Shown one piece after another: positions 7,003-12,667 of a stretch of 12,667 nucleotides of DNA. A program made the translations under genes and the position numbers. Source of the DNA: Pseudomonadota bacterium. GTDB lineage: Bacteria; Pseudomonadota; Alphaproteobacteria; Rhodobacterales; Rhodobacteraceae. Each line of letters starts with the position of its first letter. Positions within the stretch are counted from its first letter, which is position 1. Below the pieces are notes generated by a model, which did not search any database, was not told the origin of the DNA, and saw only the letters and a list, made by a program, of their open reading frames with translations. The stretch is taken from the NCBI GenBank assembly GCA_022573605.1, contig JACZTQ010000062.1, forward strand, positions 1-12,667, given 5' to 3'.

Positions 7003-7031
7003 CGAAAAAGCGCCGACATTGTCGGCGCTTT
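7003..7031 (-). terminator. Strong hairpin with T-tract just upstream of tarD
   Basis: AAAGCGCCGAC (7007-7017) and GTCGGCGCTTT (7021-7031) form a perfect 11-bp inverted repeat around a 3-nt loop. On the minus strand the stem ends in TTTTTCG, as in an intrinsic terminator that would stop transcripts coming from aspS and the PemK-like gene. It lies only about 13 bp before the tarD ribosome binding site, which leaves no room for a separate tarD promoter between them. It may therefore be an attenuator or a 5' stabilising hairpin of the tarD mRNA instead. The structure is certain; the role is not. Confidence 0.6.
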
Positions 7032-7036
7032 CGCGT

Positions 7037-7066
7037 ATTATGCCGCCGTAAAGCGGCAAGCGGTCA
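7037..7066 (-). promoter_or_regulatory. Possible tarD promoter
   Basis: CATAAT at 7037-7042 (minus strand) matches five of six bases of a -10 box. TGACCG at 7061-7066, inside the first 24-nt repeat, is a weak -35 candidate with an 18-bp spacer. Transcription would then start near 7030, at the foot of the hairpin. The -35 match is poor, so this remains tentative. Confidence 0.3.
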
Positions 7067-7140
7067 CCGTTTCCGGGCCGTAGATCATGCTACCGTTGCC
7101 GGTAGGAAGCGGTCACCATTTCTGGGCCGTGTTGTCAACA
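7058..7140. repeat. Two 24-nt direct repeats, possible remnant of an IS21-type end
   Basis: Positions 7058-7081 and 7107-7130 agree at 22 of 24 bases; both begin AAGCGGTCACC and end GGGCCGT, and their starts are 49 bp apart. The block ends in TGTTGTCAACA (7130-7140), which on the minus strand reads TGTTGACA. Spaced subterminal repeats next to a TG...CA terminus are characteristic of IS21-family ends. No transposase gene and no second end are visible, so only a relic could remain. Tandem regulator sites for tarD are an alternative, because CGGTCACCG in the first copy is palindromic. Confidence 0.5.
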
Positions 7141-7193
7141 TACACTCGGAGTAGATGAATTTCAAGATGCGCTGGCCTATTGAGGGGCGGTTT

Positions 7194-7712
7194 TCAGGAC
7201 TTCCCGAAACCTGGATCAGGCAGGAACTTGAACACCGTGCGGACAATTTGCTCGAACTCCCTGTCACTGACGCGCGGCATCGGTTTCCCCGAAACCATGG
7301 GCAGCAGGCGAGACACCGAGACACTGCTGATCTTATCGCAAATCGCCCAGCCATCTCGTTGAATCGACCCGGAGCTTATCGGAACCGCCCATTCATTGTC
7401 ACCTTGTGGAAAGGTCGTACACGGCACAACGACCACACAGCCACTCAGCTTGTTTCGTGGCGAGAAGATCACGACGGGGCGCCTCTTCCACATTTCCGGG
7501 GCCACCGCGTCAGACGGAAAATCGCACCAGTATACCTGCCGAATACGCGGCGCGCTCTTGATGATCGGAGGTCGGGTTTCGGGCGGTCGAGGCTCGGTGT
7601 AAACCGGGCTCGTCCGACCAACAATCGGCTTGTGATCTTCGAGGGACGTCTTGCTCGCGTCATTTTCAGCGCCCGGCAGATTCAACGTTTTGCGTCTGTG
7701 CCGATCCCCCAT
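7194..7712 (-). CDS. PemK/MazF-domain protein with an N-terminal extension, no antitoxin visible
   Basis: A 172-residue protein. Residues 1 to about 55 are polar, Pro- and Arg-rich and probably disordered. Residues from about 57 to 165 form a PemK/MazF domain: IRQVYWCDFP, then the conserved basic strand KRRPVVIFSPRN, the strand CVVVVPCTT, and GWAICDKISSVSVSRLLP. MazF proteins cut RNA at short sequences and are normally paired with an antitoxin gene just upstream; here the upstream gene is aspS and no small partner exists. ATG 7712 lies five bases after AGGGG and two bases after the window occupied by the aspS stop; an overlapping GTG at 7718 would add two residues. Translation is thus likely coupled to aspS. 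GC content is lower than in neighbouring genes, suggesting acquisition. RNase activity is unproven. Confidence 0.82.
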   Translation of the reverse strand: MGDRHRRKTLNLPGAENDASKTSLEDHKPIVGRTSPVYTEPRPPETRPPIIKSAPRIRQVYWCDFPSDAVAPEMWKRRPVVIFSPRNKLSGCVVVVPCTTFPQGDNEWAVPISSGSIQRDGWAICDKISSVSVSRLLPMVSGKPMPRVSDREFEQIVRTVFKFLPDPGFGKS

Positions 7713-7714
7713 AT

Positions 7715-9709
7715 TCACCCCTGCGGCAACACCCGGATATGCAAGTCCCGCAACTGCTGCGCCGTCGCCTCCGAGGGTGCCTGCATCATCAGGTCCTCGG
7801 CGCGCTGGTTCATCGGGAACATGATCACCTCGCGGATGTTCTCGGCCCCCGCCAGCAGCATGACGATACGGTCGATGCCGGGCGCGATGCCGCCGTGCGG
7901 GGGGGCGCCGTAGCGGAAGGCGTTCAGCATGCCGCCAAATTTTTCTTCAACGGTTTCAGGCGGGTAGCCCGCGATCCCGAAGGCCTTGTACATGATCTCC
8001 GGCTTGTGGTTCCGGATCGCGCCGGAGGAAAGCTCGACCCCGTTGCAGACGATATCGTACTGCCAGCCAAGGATCTCCAGCGGGTCCTGGTTCTCCAGCG
8101 CCTCGAGCCCGCCCTGGGGCATCGAGAACGGGTTGTGCGAGAAGTCGATCCGCTTCGCCTCCTCGTCCCACTCGTACATCGGAAAATCTACGACCCAGCA
8201 GAAATCGAAGCGATCCTTGACGGTTAAGCCGAGTTCCTCGCCTATCACATTACGCGCCTTGCCGGCCACATCGACGAAGGCGGATGGCTTGCCGGCGAGG
8301 AAGAACGCGGCATCGCCTGCGCCGAGTCTAAGCTGCATGCGGAGATCCTCGGTCCGGTCCGGTCCGATATTCTTCGCCAGCGGCCCCGCTGCATCGAAAT
8401 ACTCATTGCTCTCGGCAACGAGGAAGTCATCGACACTGTAACCTCGCATCCCAAAAGATCCTCCCGCCAACATCTCTTCGCGGGCCAGGTCATTGATGGC
8501 CTGAGTTTTTGCCAGTTGGTACAGAGGGTGAGAGGAATTGCTGATTGCATCATCTGGAAGAGATTGTCTGCGCCAGAAGATGTAACCCATCCCCGGCAGG
8601 CCCTCTTTCTGGGCGAACGCGTTCATCCGGTCGCAGAACTTCCGGCTGCCACCGCCCGGCGCCGGTATCGCTCTGATTTCGTTGCCTTCTTTCTCCAGAA
8701 TCGAAGCGAAGATCTTGAAACCCGACCCTTTGAAATGCTCGCTAACCACTTGCATCTCAATCGGGTTGCGCAGGTCCGGCTTGTCGGTGCCGTATTTCAG
8801 CATCGCCTCCCGGTAGGGGATGCGTTTAAATTGTTCTCTCTCGTTGGCTGGCTTGGCCGTGTCGATCTCTGTACCACCTGAAGTAATCTTCCACGCTTTG
8901 TCGCGCCCGTGGTCTGCGAACTCCGCAAAAGTTTCCGCCATCACCGGCTCGATGGCCTCGAACACGTCCTCCTGCACGACGAAGCTCATCTCCATGTCGA
9001 GCTGGTAGAACTCGCCCGGCGAGCGGTCGGCGCGCGGATCTTCGTCGCGAAAACAAGGCGCGATCTGGAAGTAGCGGTCAAAACCCGCCACCATGATCAG
9101 CTGCTTGAACTGCTGCGGCGCCTGGGGCAGGGCGTAGAACTTGCCCGGATGCAGCCGGCTCGGCACCAGGAAATCGCGCGCGCCCTCGGGCGACGAGGCG
9201 GTCAGGATCGGGGTCTGGTACTCCATGAAACCCTGCGCCACCATGCGCCGCCGGATCGACGCGATCACCTTCGAGCGCAGCACGATGTTGTTGTGCAGCC
9301 CCTCGCGGCGCAGGTCGATGAAGCGGTATTTGAGGCGGGTCTCTTCGGGGTAGTCGAGCTCGCCGAAGACCGGCAGGGGCAATTCCTCGGCCGTCCCCAG
9401 CACCTCGATCTCGCGGATATAGACCTCGATCTCGCCGGTCGCCAGTTTGGGGTTGACCAGCCCGGCGGCGCGCGCCTTGACCTCGCCGTCGATCCGGATC
9501 ACCCACTCGGCGCGGACCTTTTCCACCTCGGCGAAGGCCGGGCTGTCCGGGTCGGCCAGCACCTGGGTGATGCCGTAATGGTCGCGCAGGTCGATGAACA
9601 ACAGCCCGCCATGGTCGCGCACCCGGTGCACCCAGCCCGACAGGCGGACGGTCTGGCCGACATGGTCCTGGTTCAGATCGGCACAGGTATGGCTGCGATA
9701 GGCGTGCAT
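7715..9709 (-). CDS. aspS: Aspartyl-tRNA synthetase with two insertions
   Basis: A 664-residue class IIb synthetase that charges tRNA(Asp) in the cytosol. The N-terminal anticodon-binding OB domain (1 to about 110) contains RDHGGLLFIDLRDHYG. The class II motif 2 is at about 219-243 (CFRDEDPRADRSPGEFYQLD) and motif 3 is at 605-617 (HGGIAPGIDRIVM). The bacterial GAD insert domain lies between them. Typical bacterial AspRS is about 590 residues; the excess is an insertion of roughly 55 residues at about 382-438, within or beside the GAD domain, and a shorter one at about 268-292. H33 in RDHGG resembles the non-discriminating type that also charges tRNA(Asn). ATG 9709 has GAGGG six bases upstream. 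The middle of the gene has lower GC than both ends. Confidence 0.96.
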   Translation of the reverse strand: MHAYRSHTCADLNQDHVGQTVRLSGWVHRVRDHGGLLFIDLRDHYGITQVLADPDSPAFAEVEKVRAEWVIRIDGEVKARAAGLVNPKLATGEIEVYIREIEVLGTAEELPLPVFGELDYPEETRLKYRFIDLRREGLHNNIVLRSKVIASIRRRMVAQGFMEYQTPILTASSPEGARDFLVPSRLHPGKFYALPQAPQQFKQLIMVAGFDRYFQIAPCFRDEDPRADRSPGEFYQLDMEMSFVVQEDVFEAIEPVMAETFAEFADHGRDKAWKITSGGTEIDTAKPANEREQFKRIPYREAMLKYGTDKPDLRNPIEMQVVSEHFKGSGFKIFASILEKEGNEIRAIPAPGGGSRKFCDRMNAFAQKEGLPGMGYIFWRRQSLPDDAISNSSHPLYQLAKTQAINDLAREEMLAGGSFGMRGYSVDDFLVAESNEYFDAAGPLAKNIGPDRTEDLRMQLRLGAGDAAFFLAGKPSAFVDVAGKARNVIGEELGLTVKDRFDFCWVVDFPMYEWDEEAKRIDFSHNPFSMPQGGLEALENQDPLEILGWQYDIVCNGVELSSGAIRNHKPEIMYKAFGIAGYPPETVEEKFGGMLNAFRYGAPPHGGIAPGIDRIVMLLAGAENIREVIMFPMNQRAEDLMMQAPSEATAQQLRDLHIRVLPQG

Positions 9710-9791
9710 GGAGTTCCCTCGAATGGCCCCGGAATCGGCGGCGGCGCGCAGGCGCCGCGCGCCCGCTCACCGCCCGGTCATTTGGTGCCGG

Positions 9792-9820
9792 GATAGACTG
9801 GTTTAGGGTCGATGTGTCAA
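9792..9820 (-). promoter_or_regulatory. Promoter of aspS
   Basis: A perfect -35 TTGACA (9815-9820), a 17-bp spacer and a weak -10 TCTATC (9792-9797) lie just beyond the CPBP stop. The expected start near 9785 gives a leader of about 75 nt. That leader includes a GC-rich inverted repeat GCGGCGC/GCGCCGC (9741-9747 and 9752-9758, 4-nt loop) ahead of the ribosome binding site. Confidence 0.5.
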
Positions 9821-9829
9821 GGGCCGGGC

Positions 9830-10504
9830 TCAGGGCGCTTGCCCGATCGCGCCGTGGTAGAAATAGATGCCGAGACCCGAGGTGAAGACCAGTTGCCCGG
9901 CCAGCCCGTGCAGCACCGTGGTCAGCAGAACCGAGCCGAAGCGCAGATAGACCGCGCCGAAGATCAGCCCGGCCACGGTGGTGAGCCCGATGGTCAGCGG
10001 GTTCATGTAGAACAGATGGGCGAAACCGAAGGCGGCGCCGTTCGCCGCCAGCGCCAGCTTGTCGCCGGCGAACAGCGCGCCGTAGCGGCGAAAGAACAGC
10101 ACCCGGTAGATCAGCTCCTGCGGCGCCGCCGAGAGCAACGGGTAGGCCAGCAGGATCAGCAGCCACAGCCCGGTGCGCTGGCGGGGAAGCTCGAGCAGGC
10201 GCTCGGGCACCAGCGCCAGGGTGAGGCCGATGCACAGCGCCGCCCCGGCCAGCGCAAAGGCTGCGATCAGCTTCCACTGGCCCAATACCGGACCGCGCCA
10301 CAGTTCGCGGAGCGAGAAACCCGGCGTCAGGGCGAGCAGGACCAGCGCCAGGGCGGCGAACGACAGGATCACCGGAAACAGCGGATAGTGGCCGAAGAAC
10401 ACAGCCATCGCCACCGGGACGCCGGCGAACAGCACGACGAATTCGGCCCACAGCCGGGCGCGGGGCAGGGTCCCGGCCGTGGCCGGTGTGGGGGTGGTGT
10501 TCAT
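9830..10504 (-). CDS. CPBP-family intramembrane metalloprotease-like protein
   Basis: A 224-residue polytopic membrane protein with about six hydrophobic segments. It shows the three CPBP (Abi/Rce1-like) motifs: AAPQELIYRVLFFRRY (126-141), FGFAHL (159-164, H163) and TVLHGLAG (196-203, H199). In Rce1-type enzymes the Glu pair and these His residues form the active site that cleaves prenylated CAAX proteins; bacterial members have mostly unknown substrates. Motif 1 reads QE rather than the usual EE, a variant I have seen in alphaproteobacterial relatives, so catalysis is not excluded. ATG 10504 is chosen because the upstream extension to 10561 is polar and unlike the family, although no good ribosome binding site is visible. 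It precedes aspS on the same strand but aspS has its own promoter. Confidence 0.87.
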   Translation of the reverse strand: MNTTPTPATAGTLPRARLWAEFVVLFAGVPVAMAVFFGHYPLFPVILSFAALALVLLALTPGFSLRELWRGPVLGQWKLIAAFALAGAALCIGLTLALVPERLLELPRQRTGLWLLILLAYPLLSAAPQELIYRVLFFRRYGALFAGDKLALAANGAAFGFAHLFYMNPLTIGLTTVAGLIFGAVYLRFGSVLLTTVLHGLAGQLVFTSGLGIYFYHGAIGQAP

Positions 10505-10724
10505 GGCCAAGCTAAGAAATCCCCTGCTGCCGCTTTCCGCCCGGCGAGAAGGGGCAAGCACCGCCCTCGCCGATTTCGCCCCCCACTCCCTCTGGGCTGC
10601 GCAGGGGACCGTGGCCGCAGATGCGACCGCGTAAGCCCCGGAGAAGGGGCGGGGGGGAGGCTGCGGCCGCGCCGCCGGGCGCGTCGGCGCCGTCAGGCCA
10701 GCCCGTCAACCGGTCGAGCCCGCA

Positions 10725-11366
10725 TCAGCCCTGCGTCGCCGGGGTGATCCTCAACTCGACCCGGCGGTTCTGCTGGCGGCCGTAACTTTCGGCATTCGAG
10801 GCCACCGGCTGGGTCTCGCCCATGCCGTAGCTGGCGATCCGCGCCGGCTCGACGCCGCGGCTGCGGAAATGGTTCGAGACCGAACTCGCCCGGCGCTCGG
10901 ACAGGGCCTGGTTGTAGGCTTCCGAGCCGGTGCTGTCGGTATGGCCGACAACGTCGAGATAGCTCTGCGGATAGCGGTTCAGGGTCGCGCTGACATCGTC
11001 CAGGGTGCGGTAGAAGCCGGGCCGGATCGCGGAGGAATCGACCCCGAAGGTCACGTTCGCCGGGAAACTCACCACCAGAGCGTCGCCCTGACGGTAGACA
11101 TCGGCGCCGGTGCCGGCCAGCGATCTCCGCAATTCGCGCTCCTGGTTGTCCATGTACTGGCCCACCGCCGCGCCGGCCAGCAGGCCGATCCCAGCGCCGA
11201 TCAGCGCATTGGTTCGGGTGCTGCCGGGGAGCATGGCCCCGATCGCGGCGCCGCCGAGTGCGCCGATGAGCGCCCCTCCGGCGGTGTTCGGATTGTTCCG
11301 CACGTTCTCCGCGCAGCCGACCAGCAAGCTGGAGCAGGCGACGACGATGATTGCTTTCCTCAACAT
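10725..11366 (-). CDS. Glycine-zipper OmpA-family outer-membrane lipoprotein
   Basis: A 213-residue envelope protein. Residues 1-17 form a lipoprotein signal with lipobox LLVGC, placing the lipid on C18. Residues 29-70 are a Gly-rich zipper (GGALIGALGGAAIGAML, then GAGIGLLAGAAVGQY). The C-terminal OmpA domain (about 95-207) carries the peptidoglycan contacts D144 in VVGHTDSTG and R159 in ALSERRASSV. This is the YiaD/Pal-like arrangement that tethers the outer membrane to the cell wall. ATG 11366 has AGAGG nine bases upstream and starts the signal peptide; the frame open to 11567 is rejected. It stands alone between CPBP and the divergent rnd. I see no convincing terminator in the 220 nt downstream of its stop. 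Confidence 0.93.
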   Translation of the reverse strand: MLRKAIIVVACSSLLVGCAENVRNNPNTAGGALIGALGGAAIGAMLPGSTRTNALIGAGIGLLAGAAVGQYMDNQERELRRSLAGTGADVYRQGDALVVSFPANVTFGVDSSAIRPGFYRTLDDVSATLNRYPQSYLDVVGHTDSTGSEAYNQALSERRASSVSNHFRSRGVEPARIASYGMGETQPVASNAESYGRQQNRRVELRITPATQG

Positions 11367-11701
11367 GGCTTTATCCCTCTGGTTATCGGTTTCAACGGTT
11401 TCAACGCGGGAATGCCAGGCCTCCGTCGCAAGACTCGCCCCGCCCGCGATCGGTGGCAGTTTGCCACTCTCCGGCGGCCGGGTCCAGCGCCGAATCGATC
11501 CGCCCCGGGGGGGCAGGCAATGCCCGGCGCGGCCGGCGGCGCTGATTCGCCATTCCGGTGCCGCCAAATCCAGCCGGAGCGGCGCGAGGCCGGAAAAACT
11601 CCGCCGAACCCCGGCATTTCGTCCTCAAAGCGCCCGGAATCCACCCCCGCCCGGCAACGAATCCCTGACAGCCCGCGGATCAGCGGTTAAACACTCGCGC
11701 C
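11367..11701. other. Intergenic region between divergent OmpA-lipoprotein gene and rnd
   Basis: 335 bp without a supported gene. It should hold both outward promoters, but I could not identify a convincing -35/-10 pair for either. The only clear structure is a perfect 9-nt tandem duplication CGGTTTCAA x2 at 11387-11404, about 20 bp before the OmpA gene start. Open frames here have no family resemblance. Confidence 0.6.
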
Positions 11702-12667
11702 ATGCGAGCCATCACCACCACCGATGCCCTGGCCCGGCTGTGCGCCGAATATGCCAAGGCGCCCTTCGTCACCGTCGATACCGAGTTCATGCGCGAGCGC
11801 ACCTACTGGCCGCAGCTTTGCCTGGTCCAGATCGCGCAACCCGGCGACGCAAACGAGGACGCCGCGATCATCGATCCGCTGGCGCCCGGGATCGATCTTG
11901 CGCCGCTGTTCGAACTGATGGCGAACCAGAACGTGGTCAAGGTCTTCCACGCCGCGCGCCAGGATGTGGAGATCTTCCACAACCTTGCCGCCCTGATCCC
12001 GGCGCCGATGTTCGACACCCAGGTCGCGGCGATGGTCTGCGGCTATGGCGACCAGGTTGGCTACGAGACCCTGGTGCGCCGGATCGCCAAGGCCGATCTG
12101 GACAAGAGTTCGCGCTTCACCGACTGGTCCCGCCGCCCGCTCAGCCAGAAACAGCTCGACTACGCGCTGGGCGATGTCACCCATCTGCGCCGAATCTACC
12201 TGACCCTGTCCGAGCAGCTTCACGAATCCGGCCGCGGCCACTGGGTGTCCGAGGAGATGGCGATCCTGACCGACCCGGCGACCTATATTACCGAACCCGC
12301 CGAGGCCTGGCGCCGGATCAAGGCGCGCAACCACAGCCCGAAATACCTGGCCATCGTGCGGGCGCTGGCTGGTTGGCGCGAGATCGCCGCGCAGACCCGC
12401 GACGTGCCGCGCGCGCGCGTCATCAAGGACGACGCCCTGCTGGAGATCGCCACCGCCCGGCCCAAGGCCCCGGAGGATCTCGCCAAGCTGCGCCTGGTGC
12501 AGCGCGAGGCGCGGCGCCCGGAGGTGGCCGCCGCCATCGTCGCCGCGGTGGCCGAGGGCGAGGCTTGCCCGCCGGACCAGCGCCCGACCCTGCCGCCGGC
12601 GCCGCGCCGCCGTCAGGGCTCGGCGGCGGGCGCCGACATTCTGCGGGGGGTCCGCAAGGCGCGGGCC
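11702..12667 (+). CDS. rnd: Ribonuclease D (3' end beyond window)
   Basis: Open from ATG 11702 to the window edge, 322 codons without a stop. It is a DEDDy 3'-5' exoribonuclease that trims tRNA and other stable RNA precursors. All catalytic residues are present: D26 and E28 in TVDTEFMRE, D88 in HAARQDVEIF, and Y154/D158 in DYALGDVTHL. An HRDC domain follows at about 202-282 (EAWRRIKARN, then LAGWREIAAQ). The family is about 380-390 residues, so about 60 are missing. The start is placed by the conserved N-terminus MRAITTTDAL; no strong ribosome binding site is seen upstream. It is the only plus-strand gene in the window and diverges from the OmpA lipoprotein. Confidence 0.95.
   Translation, partial: MRAITTTDALARLCAEYAKAPFVTVDTEFMRERTYWPQLCLVQIAQPGDANEDAAIIDPLAPGIDLAPLFELMANQNVVKVFHAARQDVEIFHNLAALIPAPMFDTQVAAMVCGYGDQVGYETLVRRIAKADLDKSSRFTDWSRRPLSQKQLDYALGDVTHLRRIYLTLSEQLHESGRGHWVSEEMAILTDPATYITEPAEAWRRIKARNHSPKYLAIVRALAGWREIAAQTRDVPRARVIKDDALLEIATARPKAPEDLAKLRLVQREARRPEVAAAIVAAVAEGEACPPDQRPTLPPAPRRRQGSAAGADILRGVRKARA

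Noticed and set aside
7155..7913. Plus-strand frame of 252 codons across the PemK-like gene and the aspS end
   Set aside because: No family resemblance; the opposite strand has a recognisable MazF domain and the conserved AspRS C-terminus.
9741..9758. GC-rich inverted repeat in the aspS leader considered as a T-box or other riboswitch
   Set aside because: Only a 7-bp stem with no T-tract and no T-box sequence; T-boxes are not expected for aspS in this group.
7194..10504. PemK-like protein plus CPBP protease considered as parts of an anti-phage defence island
   Set aside because: They are separated by aspS with its own promoter, and no restriction, CRISPR, integrase or other defence gene is present.
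10512..10709. Small minus-strand frame of 65 codons between the CPBP and OmpA genes
   Set aside because: Pro/Gly/Ala-rich, no ribosome binding site, no recognisable domain; typical chance frame in GC-rich intergenic DNA.

Overview
The window is GC-rich DNA (by eye about 65-70%, with local dips) from what looks like an alphaproteobacterium. Pointers to that group are the AspRS and RNase D sequences, the FixJ-type regulator, a D-tartrate dehydratase very like the Bradyrhizobium enzyme, and the YdjA-like nitroreductase/EI24 pair. I lean towards Rhodobacterales or a neighbouring order, but nothing here fixes the genus. Every gene except the last (rnd) is on the minus strand, so the region reads from right to left.

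Right to left. RNase D (rnd, 11702 to the window edge, plus strand, incomplete) diverges from a glycine-zipper OmpA lipoprotein gene (10725-11366). Next come a CPBP-family membrane protein (9830-10504) and aspS (7715-9709), which has a recognisable promoter. aspS is overlapped at its stop codon by the translation signals of a PemK/MazF-domain protein (7194-7712) that has no visible antitoxin. Between that gene and tarD (5808-6977) lie two 24-nt direct repeats that look like an insertion-sequence end, and a strong hairpin. tarD encodes D-tartrate dehydratase.

The most interesting block is 1782-5618: a membrane histidine kinase and a FixJ/LuxR response regulator (overlapping genes), then a hairpin with self-palindromic arms and a T-tract, then a tight three-gene operon. 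The operon encodes an exported cupredoxin with an unusual copper loop, an exported di-heme cytochrome c and an exported mono-heme cytochrome c. No oxidase or dehydrogenase partner is in the window. This looks like a two-component-controlled periplasmic electron-transfer module whose substrate cannot be read from the sequence.

The left end is a compact operon of a GNAT acetyltransferase, a YdjA-like nitroreductase and an EI24-domain membrane protein (truncated by the window). aspS is a mosaic: its middle (about 8160-8930) has clearly lower GC than its ends and carries two insertions relative to ordinary bacterial AspRS. No tRNA, rRNA or CRISPR array was seen.
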